Origin: a candidate division WOR-1 bacterium RIFOXYB2_FULL_45_9
GTDB lineage: Bacteria > Margulisbacteria > WOR-1 > O2-12-FULL-45-9 > XYB2-FULL-48-7
NCBI GenBank assembly: GCA_001771575.1
Contig: MEUD01000001.1
Location: 541,277-605,276, forward strand
Reading direction: 5' to 3'
Length of the DNA: 64,000 nucleotides
This document shows positions 29,492-39,416 of the stretch, in pieces (position 1 is the stretch's first letter; every line of letters starts with the position of its first letter). A program made the translations under genes and the position numbers. A model generated the notes under the pieces. It did not search any database, had not been told where the DNA came from, and worked only from the letters and a program-made list of their open reading frames with translations.

Positions 29492-31409
29492 TGTCCTTTT
29501 CTATCAACGCCTGGGCGGAAGCCCTGGCTTGTTGGATGATTTTTTCGTCCCTTATTATATCAGCAACCCTAAACGTTGGCAAACCAGACTGTCTGACGCC
29601 AAAAAAGTCTCCCGGACCGCGCAAACGGAGGTCGGCTTCGGCGATCTTGAAGCCATCGCTGGTCTCCACCATCGCTTTGATCCTGGCCTTGGCTTCCGGC
29701 GTTTTGGGATCGCCGACCAGGAAACAAAAGGACTGATCGCTCCCCCGGCCGATCCGGCCGCGGAGCTGATGAAGCTGGGAAAGCCCAAAACGCTGGGCAT
29801 GCTCAATAACCATGACGGTAGCGTTGGGAATGTCTATCCCGACCTCGATCACCGTCGTGGAGACTAAAATATCAAGCTCCTTGTTCTTAAAGCTCTCCAT
29901 GATCCGGTCTTTTTCAGCGCTTTTCATTTTGCCGTGCAAAAGCCCGATCCGGAGTTCCGGAAAGACCTCTTTTTGCAAATACTCCGCTTCCAGCGTCGCC
30001 GCTTTCAGATCGAGAGCTTCCGATTCTTCCACCAGCGGGCAGACAAAGAAGATCTGCCGCCCATCCAGGATCTTGGACCTGATAAAACCATAGCAATCCT
30101 TACGCCGCGCTTCGGTAATAAAAAAGGTTTTGATCGGGACCCGTCCGGGGGGCAAAGAATCGATGATCGTCCGGTCAAGGTCGCCGTATAAAGTCAGGGC
30201 GAGGGAGCGAGGGATCGGGGTCGCGGTCATGACCAAAACATGGGGGGCCGTCCCCTTATTAATAAGATTGGCCCGCTGGTGGACCCCAAAACGGTGCTGT
30301 TCGTCAATGACCGCCAGGCCCAATTTTTTAAACGTGACCTTGCCTTCAAGCAGGGCATGGGTCCCAATAAGCAGATCGGCGGTCAACTTCGCTTCTTTTT
30401 TACGCCGACCGGCGGTCCCGCCGGTCACCAGATCAAGGCTGATCTTGAATGGCTCGAAAAGCTGTTTTAGTTTGGTAAAATGCTGTTTTGCCAGGATCTC
30501 GGTCGGGGCCAGGATCGCCGCCTGATAACCATTCTTGATCGCGGCATAGGCGGCAAACGCGGCAATTATCGTCTTCCCGGAGCCGACATCCCCCTGGAGC
30601 AAGCGGTTCATCGGCCGGCCGGTTTGAAAATCCTGGAAAATATCGGCCATCGCCGCGGTCTGCGCGTCGGTCAGAGTGAACGGCAAGGCCCCCAGAAAAT
30701 CATCTTTTAGGCGATCATCAACTGATAAAATAGTCCCGTCCAGCTCCTCTTTGTATCTTTTTCGGTTAAGGAGCAGTCCAAGCTGAAAATTAAATAACTC
30801 CTTATAGGCCAGGTAATTGCGGGCTTTTTCCACTTCCATCAGTTCTTCCGGGGCATGTATGACCAATAGCGAGCGCCGTTCTTTTTCGTCTTCGATCAAA
30901 GGGAGATATTTCTCCAGCACGGTCTTGATCACCGCTCTGATCTTTTTGGGATAGAGCCCTTCGGTCAATGAATAGACCGGAACGATCTTTCCCCCCTCGC
31001 CGCCGTCATCGATCTCAAAATCCCTGGGAAGGATCTGAAGTCGTCCGTCGTAATCGGAATACTCGAGTTTCCCGGAAATGACCAATTTCATTCCGAGGCG
31101 GAGAGATCTAAGCAAGAAGGGTTGATTAAACCAGACCGCCTGGACCCGTCCGGTTTCGTCTCCGATCAATCCTTTGATAATGGTAAACCTATTCCTGGTG
31201 ACCTGCGAATCAATCTTTAAAAGTTCGCCGCGGATCACTTCATTATCGGCCGGATGGAGCTGGGAAATCGGTTTAATGGCTCGGCGATCGTCATAGCCGC
31301 GAGGGATAAAATAAAGGAGGTCAAGGACCGTGTTTACCCCGACCCTGGCAAAAATCCTGGCGAGTTTCGGACCGACCCCTTTGACGTATTGGACAGGAAG
31401 GTTTGACAT
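29409..31409 (-). CDS. recG: ATP-dependent DNA helicase RecG
   Basis: [59 protein letters not shown]; start revised to [15 protein letters not shown]. Confidence 0.95.
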   Translation of the reverse strand: MSNLPVQYVKGVGPKLARIFARVGVNTVLDLLYFIPRGYDDRRAIKPISQLHPADNEVIRGELLKIDSQVTRNRFTIIKGLIGDETGRVQAVWFNQPFLLRSLRLGMKLVISGKLEYSDYDGRLQILPRDFEIDDGGEGGKIVPVYSLTEGLYPKKIRAVIKTVLEKYLPLIEDEKERRSLLVIHAPEELMEVEKARNYLAYKELFNFQLGLLLNRKRYKEELDGTILSVDDRLKDDFLGALPFTLTDAQTAAMADIFQDFQTGRPMNRLLQGDVGSGKTIIAAFAAYAAIKNGYQAAILAPTEILAKQHFTKLKQLFEPFKISLDLVTGGTAGRRKKEAKLTADLLIGTHALLEGKVTFKKLGLAVIDEQHRFGVHQRANLINKGTAPHVLVMTATPIPRSLALTLYGDLDRTIIDSLPPGRVPIKTFFITEARRKDCYGFIRSKILDGRQIFFVCPLVEESEALDLKAATLEAEYLQKEVFPELRIGLLHGKMKSAEKDRIMESFKNKELDILVSTTVIEVGIDIPNATVMVIEHAQRFGLSQLHQLRGRIGRGSDQSFCFLVGDPKTPEAKARIKAMVETSDGFKIAEADLRLRGPGDFFGVRQSGLPTFRVADIIRDEKIIQQARASAQALIEKDIESARNRWAGQGASAENPQGIEHSAFN

Positions 31410-31431
31410 TATTTTACTTTTATTATATACT
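31403..31431 (+). promoter_or_regulatory. promoter TTGACA-17-TATACT, 8 nt before rpmB ATG
   Basis: hexamers at 31403-31408 (overlapping the recG start) and 31426-31431; no SD before ATG 31440. Confidence 0.8.
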
Positions 31432-31439
31432 ATAAATCT

Positions 31440-31634
31440 ATGAGTTATAAGTGCTTTTCCTGCGGTAAAAAAGCGGTTGTCGGCATGACCGTGTCGCACT
31501 CTATGCGCCACACCAAACGTCTTTTTAAGCCGAATCTGCAAAGAGTTTCTATCCTGGTCAAGGGGAAGAAAAAGCGGGAATATGTCTGCACCAAATGCCT
31601 GAAGGCCAATAAGGTCGCCAAAGCCCCCTGCTAA
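31440..31634 (+). CDS. rpmB: 50S ribosomal protein L28 (Zn-ribbon type)
   Basis: [32 protein letters not shown]...CTKCLKANK. Confidence 0.93.
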   Translation: MSYKCFSCGKKAVVGMTVSHSMRHTKRLFKPNLQRVSILVKGKKKREYVCTKCLKANKVAKAPC

Positions 31635-31641
31635 CGCGGCA

Positions 31642-32112
31642 TTAATCTTCTTTTCGTTTGAATCTCTGGGTCGCGATCTCGTCCATGAACTTCATTTCCA
31701 GGTCGCGCATCACCTTATTATATTCGTCAAGTTTCCTTTCCCGGTGCTTTTCCATGATCTTTTTGTCTTTCATCGCCTCAACAAGATGGGCCCGCTGTTC
31801 CTCCAGCTTTTTGCTCGAATCAAGGACTTTTTCGATCTGCTGGTCAAGATCGGTCTTTAAGACCTCGAGATGGGCTTTCCGGCGGAGGACCTTGTCGAAA
31901 TCGGAGATCGGCCCGCGCTTAAAAACGCCGCGCAACTCCTCCTCTTTCCCATGCTTTTCATCTTTGATCTCTTCTTCCTTCTGTTTTTCAGTAAGATATT
32001 CCTGCTGTTTTTCGGCGAACTTCTCCTGCTCTTTTTTCTCTTTTATCCCCCTGACCTTCAGGACCGAATCGAGATCATATTTGAACTTTTTACCTGGTTT
32101 TGGCGCTGCCAT
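31642..32112 (-). CDS. fliJ: flagellar export protein FliJ
   Basis: coiled coil FKYDLDSVLKVRGIKEKKEQEKFAE at the fliJ position after fliI. Confidence 0.75.
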   Translation of the reverse strand: MAAPKPGKKFKYDLDSVLKVRGIKEKKEQEKFAEKQQEYLTEKQKEEEIKDEKHGKEEELRGVFKRGPISDFDKVLRRKAHLEVLKTDLDQQIEKVLDSSKKLEEQRAHLVEAMKDKKIMEKHRERKLDEYNKVMRDLEMKFMDEIATQRFKRKED

Positions 32113-32125
32113 TGTTTAGCCCTTT

Positions 32126-33442
32126 CTACCGGAAAATGCCGACTAACCGGTTGACCGTGTCTTCGTAAGATATTTTTTCAAACGTCCCCTGTTTCAGGAA
32201 CTCGTTGACCTGGTCGATCTTGCTCAAGGCGAAATCGATTTTCGGGTTGCTCCCTTTGACGTAGGCCCCGATATTGATCAGGTCTTCGGCTTCCGAATAG
32301 CGGGCCAGGACCTCGCGCAGTTTGGCCGCCGCTTTCTTCTGTTCGTCGCCGGTAATGCTGGTCATCAAACGGGAAATACTGTGCGGCACGTCGATCGCCG
32401 GATAATGGTTGCGGGCCGCCAGGTCGCGCGAAAGAATGATGTGCCCGTCCAGGATGGAGCGGGCGTGGTCGGAGATCGGCTCATTAAAGTCGTCCCCTTC
32501 GACCAGGATGGTGTAAAAAGCGGTAATTGACGCGATCTCGGAAGTGCCGGAGCGCTCCATCAGCCGGGGCATCAGGGAAAAGACCGATGGAGTATACCCT
32601 TTGGTCGTCGGCGGCTCCCCCGCGGCAAGACCAATATCCCGCTGGGCCATGGCAAAGCGGGTGACCGAATCCATCATCAAGATGACGTGTTTTCCCCTAT
32701 CCCGGAAATACTCGGCGATCGCGGTCGAAACAAAAGCCGATTTTAGACGGATCAGCGGCGGCTGGTCAGAAGTCGCAACGATCACCACCGATTTTTTAAG
32801 CCCCTCTTCTCCCAATGACTCCTCGATAAAATCTCGGACCTCGCGGCCGCGCTCGCCGACCAGAGAGATTACGTTAATGTCGGCCGCCGCGTTCCTGGCG
32901 ATCATCCCCATGGTGGTCGATTTGCCGACACCGGAACCGGCAAAGATCCCGATCCGCTGTCCGCGGCCGACGGTCAATAGGCCGTCGATCGCCCTGACCC
33001 CAAGGCGCATCACTTCGGTCACCCGGGGACGCTTGACCGGATCGGGGGGGTCGGCGTCCAGGGGGCATTCTTTATCCCAATCGATCGGCCCCTTGCCGTC
33101 AATTGGTTCTCCCAAACCATTTAAGACGCGGCCTAAAATCGCTGGTCCAACCTTGACCATCAGCGGTTTACCGGCGGCGGTCACCTGCATCCCGGGAGCG
33201 ATACCGGCGGTTGAGCCAAGCGGCATCAAAAGGACGCGGCCCTCCCTAAACCCGACGACTTCCGCGTAAGCTTCGCGGCTCTCTTTTTCCAAACGAATGG
33301 AACAGAGGTCGCCGACCGACACTCCGCCGACCTGCGCTTCAATGATCAAGCCGACCAACTGAACGACCTTGCCGATCACCTTGACCAGGTCGGCATGTTC
33401 GATCGCTTTATGATATTTGTCAAAATCAATGTCAACTGGCAT
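32126..33442 (-). CDS. fliI: flagellum-specific ATPase FliI
   Basis: GIFAGSGVGKSTTMGMIARN Walker A, LVGERGREVRDFIEESLG, LPRLMERSGTS. Confidence 0.95.
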   Translation of the reverse strand: MPVDIDFDKYHKAIEHADLVKVIGKVVQLVGLIIEAQVGGVSVGDLCSIRLEKESREAYAEVVGFREGRVLLMPLGSTAGIAPGMQVTAAGKPLMVKVGPAILGRVLNGLGEPIDGKGPIDWDKECPLDADPPDPVKRPRVTEVMRLGVRAIDGLLTVGRGQRIGIFAGSGVGKSTTMGMIARNAAADINVISLVGERGREVRDFIEESLGEEGLKKSVVIVATSDQPPLIRLKSAFVSTAIAEYFRDRGKHVILMMDSVTRFAMAQRDIGLAAGEPPTTKGYTPSVFSLMPRLMERSGTSEIASITAFYTILVEGDDFNEPISDHARSILDGHIILSRDLAARNHYPAIDVPHSISRLMTSITGDEQKKAAAKLREVLARYSEAEDLINIGAYVKGSNPKIDFALSKIDQVNEFLKQGTFEKISYEDTVNRLVGIFR

Positions 33443-33443
33443 A

Positions 33444-34139
33444 TTAAGACTCTTCAGCGGCGACCTTATGGAGGGCTTCTTCGATCGATTTTATTTTTGT
33501 GGCAATGCGAGCGTCGACAAAACCAAGATTGGTCTCAATGATGCACCCGCCCGGTTCAATATTGGAATCTTCCAGGATCGAGAGGCTTTTTACCCCGTCC
33601 AGCATACCGGCCAGCCGGTCCTTGTAGCGCTTCAAATATTCGGCGTCTTCGCGATTGACCCTGACAATGATCTGTTCGCGGTCGGAAACCCTGCCAATCG
33701 CTTCGGTCACGATGTTCAAACAAACGTCGCGGTGCAAAGAGACCTCGGAACGGATAATTTGTTCGGCGACCCGGAGCGACAGGCGAAGAATTTCGCTTTC
33801 AGCGTCTTTAATGATGTTTTTTCTCTCTTTGACCGCTTCATTGACCGTCGCCAGGGCTTCCTGGATCTTCTGCGCCGCTTCTTCCTTCCCTTCAGCCCGC
33901 CCCTCTTCTACCGACCCTCTCCTGATCCGATCGGCCTCCGACAGGGCTTGATCAATGATCTTTTGGGCTTCAGAGCGGGCCCGGTCAAGATTATCTCCCG
34001 GCGCTTTAATGACAGCTGAAGGGATAGAAGAAACCGGAGCGGGAGGAATTTCTCGACGCGGAGCAGGCGCGACCGGATTGATCCGTTCGATCAGAACGGT
34101 CCCTTTTTCTTCAAGCCGGTCTCTCTTGATCAGTCCCAT
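33444..34139 (-). CDS. fliH: flagellar assembly protein FliH
   Basis: SLRVAEQIIRSEVSLHRDVCLNIV; IEPGGCIIETNLGFVDARI. Confidence 0.82.
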   Translation of the reverse strand: MGLIKRDRLEEKGTVLIERINPVAPAPRREIPPAPVSSIPSAVIKAPGDNLDRARSEAQKIIDQALSEADRIRRGSVEEGRAEGKEEAAQKIQEALATVNEAVKERKNIIKDAESEILRLSLRVAEQIIRSEVSLHRDVCLNIVTEAIGRVSDREQIIVRVNREDAEYLKRYKDRLAGMLDGVKSLSILEDSNIEPGGCIIETNLGFVDARIATKIKSIEEALHKVAAEES

Positions 34140-34142
34140 GGA

Positions 34143-34622
34143 TTAAAAAACTTTTCCCGCGAAAAGCTGATGGAAACTTTCTTCGACCATCGGCCGAAGA
34201 TGGTTTCTTTTCAGGTTCCGCGCCAATTCTTCGATCATTAAACGCTCCCTCGGCATGGCGGACAGGATCCCACCTTTTTCCTCCTCCGGCAACATAGACA
34301 GGAGAAAAGCGACCGTTTGCGGCCTTTCATACATTAAAAAGCTATAGTTCTTTTTTGTCATCGGAGGATAGTTGCGGGCGGGCGGCGGGTTCAGGCCAGC
34401 CCTTGGGGCGGAGGCGGCAGGAAGGGCAAGGAACCCCTGATAGTCCGAGAGGACCTCCTGCAAAGCTTCAGGAGACGGGGTCGGCAGATGGTTAATCCCC
34501 GCGGCGATCAGGTCGGCCAGTTCATCGGGCAAATAGCGGAGGACCCGGGAAGAAACGTCCGCTCCCAGGATCGATAAAAATATCGTCGCTTTTTCCCGAC
34601 CGGTCAATGTCATATTATTCAC
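34143..34622 (-). CDS. short FliG-like protein (N and middle domains only)
   Basis: LTGREKATIFLSILGADVSSRVLRYLPDE (FliG_N), LMYERPQTVAFLLSMLPEEEKGGILSAMP (FliG_M); 159 aa, sits between fliF and fliH. Confidence 0.72.
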   Translation of the reverse strand: MNNMTLTGREKATIFLSILGADVSSRVLRYLPDELADLIAAGINHLPTPSPEALQEVLSDYQGFLALPAASAPRAGLNPPPARNYPPMTKKNYSFLMYERPQTVAFLLSMLPEEEKGGILSAMPRERLMIEELARNLKRNHLRPMVEESFHQLFAGKVF

Positions 34623-36168
34623 TCAACCATTTTTTCAAGAGGTCGGCGATCTTTTCCGGGTTTTGCTCGACCGCGTTCCTGACCCGCTCAACGCCCGATT
34701 GGGCCGGCGGCGGAGGGGGATTTGGGACCGTCATTTGGGACCGCTCCGGCTCGCGGGAGATCTCTTCCCGCCGGCCTCGGCCGGAGATCAGCGACCAGAG
34801 CCAAAAAAGGAGGGCTAACCCGACAAAGCCGACCGTTCCCCAGATCACCCAGCGCCGGAAGTTGGCGGAGCTTAACGTAAACAGCTGATCCGGCTTCTTG
34901 GCCTTTTTAATGATCTTTTTATCCACCGCCGGGGTCGCCAGATGGAAAGGGACCTTTTGTAAAATAAGGATATCTCCACGTTTTTTATTATGGCCGACCG
35001 CCGCCGCGACCGTGGTAAAGGTCGCCTGCTTTAACTTAGCGGTCAGATCGATCCTGTTATCGATCAGGATCACGGTGTTGAGCTTTTTGATCTTAATATC
35101 TTTCAGCTTGATCTCTTCTTCCTTCATCGGCTGGATAGCCACGCTGACCTTGACGATCGAGCTGTTGGGGGGATAAAAGCGGTTGAGCAGTTCCTGCGCT
35201 TTTCCGGAAAGGTCCCGCTCCAGCTCCCGGAGCGCTTCGGTCTTGAGGACGATCTTTTCTCCGGGCGGGATCTCTTTTTCAACAACCGCCTTCGGCTCGT
35301 TTTTCAATTCCTCTTTTTTGGGATCCTCTTTCTTAGATGCCTCTTTCTTTGGTTCAGGCTGTTTTTCATCTTTTTTTACGGGTTCTTCTTTCTTTACAGG
35401 CGCGACCGCTTCCTTGGTCAAAATGACTTCAGGTTCGATAATTTGCGGGAGCATTTTGGCCGGAGGGGGCGGAGGGATCAACCCCTCGCCGATACCTCTA
35501 ACCGATTGTCCGGCATTGGTCGAAAGGATCCGCCCGGAATCGTCGATCACCGTCACGTTCTCCGTCTGCAGGTTTTCGACACTGCTGGCCACCAAATGAA
35601 CGATCCCATTGACCCGGGCCGGGATCAGTTCAAATCCAGGCCTCAAGCGGAGCAGGACAGAAGCGGTGACCGGCGCCACCGCGACCGCGAATAGTTTTGT
35701 TTCCGGAATAACAACCTGGACCCGGACGTCTTCGATCCCTTCGATCCGTTTAATGGTACGGGCCAATTCACCGGAGATCGCCCGGATCAGCTGGATCCGC
35801 CGGTCAAAATCGGTCGCCCCCATCTTTGTCTCGTCAAAGATCTCCCAGCCGACCGAGCCGCCGATCGGCAGGTTCTTTTCGGCCAAACCAAGACGGGACT
35901 CGTCAACCTTGTCCTTGGGAACGGCAATCGCCTTCCCACCCTCCCGGATATTGTAGGGGATCTTCAGTTCTTTCAGGCGGGCGACGACGTTGGCCGCGTC
36001 TTTGAGGTCGAGATTTGAATAAATAACGGAATAGCCGGGGTTGCGGTTAAAATCCCCGCTGGAACAGCCGCGGATAAAAAGGAATAAAGCGGAAAAAATG
36101 ACAACCAGAACAACTCCGCCAACCAAGAGCATCCTGCGCAAATCAAAACCAGCCGGTGCTTCTGCCAT
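34615..36168 (-). CDS. fliF: flagellar MS-ring protein FliF
   Basis: YSVIYSNLDLKDAANVVARLKELKIPYNI; LGLAEKNLPIGGSVGWEIFDETKMGATDFDRRI; C-terminal NPEKIADLLKKWLSE. Confidence 0.92.
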   Translation of the reverse strand: MAEAPAGFDLRRMLLVGGVVLVVIFSALFLFIRGCSSGDFNRNPGYSVIYSNLDLKDAANVVARLKELKIPYNIREGGKAIAVPKDKVDESRLGLAEKNLPIGGSVGWEIFDETKMGATDFDRRIQLIRAISGELARTIKRIEGIEDVRVQVVIPETKLFAVAVAPVTASVLLRLRPGFELIPARVNGIVHLVASSVENLQTENVTVIDDSGRILSTNAGQSVRGIGEGLIPPPPPAKMLPQIIEPEVILTKEAVAPVKKEEPVKKDEKQPEPKKEASKKEDPKKEELKNEPKAVVEKEIPPGEKIVLKTEALRELERDLSGKAQELLNRFYPPNSSIVKVSVAIQPMKEEEIKLKDIKIKKLNTVILIDNRIDLTAKLKQATFTTVAAAVGHNKKRGDILILQKVPFHLATPAVDKKIIKKAKKPDQLFTLSSANFRRWVIWGTVGFVGLALLFWLWSLISGRGRREEISREPERSQMTVPNPPPPPAQSGVERVRNAVEQNPEKIADLLKKWLSE

Positions 36169-36183
36169 CTAATTATTCCTTCC

Positions 36184-36552
36184 TTATATTTGCATTTGGG
36201 TTATTTCTTTAAAGGTGTTGACCGCTCCGTTAATTGTCGTGACCGCCATCTGGACCATAACGCTCGCCTTTGACTGGGCAACCATCACGTCATGCAGTTC
36301 AACTTCCCCCCGGGAATAACGGTCGATCATTTGATTGGCGTAAAATTCGGAATTGCTGACGCCGTTGAGCGCTTCGATCGTCTTATTAAGGACATCGTCA
36401 AACATGTTACCGCTCAAAGGCCGGTCGGGCGAAAAAGCGGCCGCGGAACCGAGCGGCGCGGCGGAGCTTGTCCCGGGCGCCTGTGCGATCAGCGAGTCGT
36501 CGCCGAGAAGCTGGGCCAAACGCAGGTCGGCGTTGATCGGTTGTATCGCCAT
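36184..36552 (-). CDS. fliE: flagellar hook-basal body protein FliE
   Basis: SNSEFYANQMIDRYSRGEVELHDVMVAQSKASVMVQMAVT. Confidence 0.85.
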   Translation of the reverse strand: MAIQPINADLRLAQLLGDDSLIAQAPGTSSAAPLGSAAAFSPDRPLSGNMFDDVLNKTIEALNGVSNSEFYANQMIDRYSRGEVELHDVMVAQSKASVMVQMAVTTINGAVNTFKEITQMQI

Positions 36553-36565
36553 GGTTTAATCCTCC

Positions 36566-36997
36566 TTATTGGATCTGCAGGGCGTCCTGCAGCATCTTTT
36601 TTGTCGCGTTGAACGCGGTAATGTTCGCTTCGTAATACTTCGACGCTTCGACCATGCTCGCCATTTCAGTCGACATCTTAACGTTCGGCATCATGACGTA
36701 TCCCTGTTCGTCGGCGTCGGGATGGCCCGGGTTATAGACCTTTTCAAACGGGGCCTTATCATCGACGACCTCAACCTTGACCCCGCCGCCGGTCGCCAAA
36801 CGATTTTCCGCCCGGCTCAAGGTCTGGGCGAAGGTGATCGGTTTCTCGGAGTAGACGGCGACCTTTCGCTTGTATGGTTCGCCAAAAACAGTCCGGGTGG
36901 TGCTGGCGTTGGCCAGGTTTGAGGCGATCAGCTCCTGGGTAATGCGCTGGGCATCCATGCCGTCGACGCTGATCCTCATCGCTTGATTAAGTCCCAT
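36566..36997 (-). CDS. flgC: flagellar basal-body rod protein FlgC
   Basis: DGMDAQRITQELIASNLANASTTRT; EMASMVEASKYYEANITAFNATKKM. Confidence 0.92.
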   Translation of the reverse strand: MGLNQAMRISVDGMDAQRITQELIASNLANASTTRTVFGEPYKRKVAVYSEKPITFAQTLSRAENRLATGGGVKVEVVDDKAPFEKVYNPGHPDADEQGYVMMPNVKMSTEMASMVEASKYYEANITAFNATKKMLQDALQIQ

Positions 36998-37004
36998 GTT
37001 TCAC

Positions 37005-37298
37005 CTACTTCCTTCCCTGCGAGGCGATCGACTTCAAGATCGCGATCTTTGAAGACATCAGCCTCACGTAGGAAGAATATTTCACGGAGTTGTCGGTCAA
37101 GTCGGATAATTCGTCTTCAAGGATAATGTCTTTTTTCTCCCGGCGCTTGACCGCTTTCATCAACTGCTCGTCAAATTCCATCGCTTCATAGCCCGGGGTC
37201 TTGACGTTGGCGATGTTCTGGGCAATTATCGCCTGGCGCTTGGTCGAGATCGTCATTGACCTTTCCAGCTGATTTAGGGCGTGATCAAATACTTCCAT
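37005..37298 (-). CDS. flgB: flagellar basal-body rod protein FlgB (short)
   Basis: STKRQAIIAQNIANVKTPGYEAMEFDEQL. Confidence 0.85.
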   Translation of the reverse strand: MEVFDHALNQLERSMTISTKRQAIIAQNIANVKTPGYEAMEFDEQLMKAVKRREKKDIILEDELSDLTDNSVKYSSYVRLMSSKIAILKSIASQGRK

Positions 37299-37301
37299 AG
37301 C

Positions 37302-38027
37302 CTATTTCAACCTCTTCTTTAAGGCGGTGATCGCCTTGTTCAAGACCCGGCAAACTTTTGGCCGGGAAAGATCAAGCTTTTCCGCGATCGTCTTTTGGTT
37401 TATCCCCTTGTGAAAAAAGAGCTCCAGGACCTGCTTTTGCTGGGCGGGAAGATTGCCGATCTCAAACCTGATCCGCTCCTTGAGCTCGGCAAAATCGGCG
37501 TCGGAGGCCGGATTCCCCTCGGTCGGCGCGAAGACTTCCGACCCGGTGGTCTGCATTTCTTCGATCGAAAGAAGATACATCAGCGCGGAGGCGGAAACGA
37601 TCTTCTTGATCCGCTTGAGCGCCTGCTTGAATTCGTCTTCCGACAGCTCTTTTTTCTCCAGCAGTTTTTCGTCTTCTCCATCGTCTTTGTTCTTCTTGCG
37701 ATCGATCACCGAGCTGACCCCTTTTTTGGCCAGGTCACGGACCATGACCTGGACCCGGTAAGGGACCGGATTGTAATTCTTCAGGCCATCGAGAATCTCG
37801 CCCCGAATGCGGTACGAAGCGTAGGTCTCGAACTTAACGCCGCGTTTGACGTCAAAGTTATCCCACGCTTTCATCAAGCCGACGGTACCGTCGGAAACAA
37901 GGTCGTCGTACTCGATGTTCGGGGGAAGCCCTTTGGCCGAGACCATGGAAGCGATCGAATGGACCAGCGGCATGTAAGCTTCCACCGAAAATGGAGCCCC
38001 TTTGACCACCGTCGCTTTTTTACTCAT
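37302..38027 (-). CDS. fliA: sigma-28 family RNA polymerase sigma factor (FliA/WhiG)
   Basis: IEYDDLVSDGTVGLMKAWDNFDVKRGVKFETYASYRIRGEILDGLK; C-terminal region 4. Confidence 0.9.
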   Translation of the reverse strand: MSKKATVVKGAPFSVEAYMPLVHSIASMVSAKGLPPNIEYDDLVSDGTVGLMKAWDNFDVKRGVKFETYASYRIRGEILDGLKNYNPVPYRVQVMVRDLAKKGVSSVIDRKKNKDDGEDEKLLEKKELSEDEFKQALKRIKKIVSASALMYLLSIEEMQTTGSEVFAPTEGNPASDADFAELKERIRFEIGNLPAQQKQVLELFFHKGINQKTIAEKLDLSRPKVCRVLNKAITALKKRLK

Positions 38028-38305
38028 TTATCACCCGTTTCCGCCAGCCAGGTCGGCCGAGCGGCCGAAACCATCTGCCTGGCCAATTGTTCGATCAAAA
38101 TGTCCGAAGTAAAAACCGAATATGTCTTGCTTGCTCCCTCTTCTTCCGCCGGTCCCAGCTTGGGCATTTTTAGCGTCTGTTTGAGCATCTCTTTGTAAAA
38201 CATGGTCATGAATTCTTCTTTGACCTGTTCTTCACGGCTCAAGCCGGACGGGACCGTTTGCAAGGCCGCCGGTTCAAAAGCCACAGGAGTGATCCCTTCG
38301 ATCAT
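38024..38305 (-). CDS. flgJ: rod-binding protein, FlgJ N-terminal domain only
   Basis: KEEFMTMFYKEMLKQTLKMPK...SDILIEQLARQM. Confidence 0.8.
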   Translation of the reverse strand: MIEGITPVAFEPAALQTVPSGLSREEQVKEEFMTMFYKEMLKQTLKMPKLGPAEEEGASKTYSVFTSDILIEQLARQMVSAARPTWLAETGDK

Positions 38306-39387
38306 TAAATAACCTCCAATTCAGCTTTGATCGCGCCGCTCTTTTTTAGCGCCTGAAGGATAGCGATCATGTCTTTGGGAGAAGCGTTGATGGCGTTAAG
38401 CGCCCTGACCAGCTGGGAAAGGGTCGGCGTAGCCGGCACAACCTGGAGCTTGGCGCCGGTCTTATCAAGTCGCGCCCTGGTCACTGTTTGATACTGGTCG
38501 GCGGAGGCAACTGCTGAATCGCCAACCAGAGCCACGTCACGGATAGTAACATCGATCCCGCCGTAAGAAACGGCCACCGGGGCGATCACGACATTTTCGC
38601 CAATGACGATCGTTCCGGTCCGCTCATTGATCACGATCTTGGCAATGGTATCCGGAGTAACCCTGACCGCTTCGATCCTGGAGACCAGCGCGACGTAATC
38701 TTCCCCCGAATCGGAAGAGACCAGGATCGTTGACGCGTCTTTTGCTTCGGCGTTTAACCCGGCCCGATTGAGCGCCGCGGCCACTCGATTGGCCGAAGTG
38801 AAATCAGGTTGGTTCAAGACCAGGGTGACCGTCCCGGTTTTACTGGTAGTGACCAGGACCTCTTTTTCCACCAACCCTCCGGCGGGAATCCGGCCAACGG
38901 TCGTGGTTTGCTGTTTAACGTAAGGGAAAGATTCCGCCCCCACCACTACGTTCCCCTGACCGACCGCGTAGACCTGATCGTCTACCCCCTGCAAAGGGGT
39001 GGTTAAAAGGGTCCCACCCTGCAGAGAGGTGGCGTCGCCGACGGAAGAAACAGTAATGTCAATTTTGTCACCCGGCTTAACGAACGCCGGCAAAACGGCG
39101 GTCACCATGACCGCGGCGGTATTTCTGGTCTTGAAGTCGACCGCCTGGGGAATGACCCCCATTCTGGAAAGGACATTGGCCAGCGCCTGCTGGGTAACCT
39201 CGTTTTGCGAGCGATCCCCGGTATTGCGCAAGCCAACCACCAGGCCAAAGCCCATCAGCTGATTGTCCCTGGCTTCAAGAACTCGGGCAATATCTTTGAG
39301 GCGAACGGGAGGCGACGCGGCATAGCCGGCAGTGCACGCGCAAACAGCCAGTAAAATAAAGACCAACGCTTTTTTCGCTCTTTTCAT
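38305..39387 (-). CDS. flgI: flagellar P-ring protein FlgI
   Basis: RLKDIARVLEARDNQLMGFGLVVGLRNTGD...; VVINERTGTIVIG; start placed at MKRAKKALVF, uncertain. Confidence 0.93.
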   Translation of the reverse strand: MKRAKKALVFILLAVCACTAGYAASPPVRLKDIARVLEARDNQLMGFGLVVGLRNTGDRSQNEVTQQALANVLSRMGVIPQAVDFKTRNTAAVMVTAVLPAFVKPGDKIDITVSSVGDATSLQGGTLLTTPLQGVDDQVYAVGQGNVVVGAESFPYVKQQTTTVGRIPAGGLVEKEVLVTTSKTGTVTLVLNQPDFTSANRVAAALNRAGLNAEAKDASTILVSSDSGEDYVALVSRIEAVRVTPDTIAKIVINERTGTIVIGENVVIAPVAVSYGGIDVTIRDVALVGDSAVASADQYQTVTRARLDKTGAKLQVVPATPTLSQLVRALNAINASPKDMIAILQALKKSGAIKAELEVI

Positions 39388-39416
39388 TTCAGGCAATAAT
39401 ATCATTTCTTTTTGCT

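Noticed and set aside
31635-31641. Terminator expected between convergent rpmB and fliJ
   Set aside because: Only 7 nt separate the stops and no hairpin/T-tract was found, so none is called
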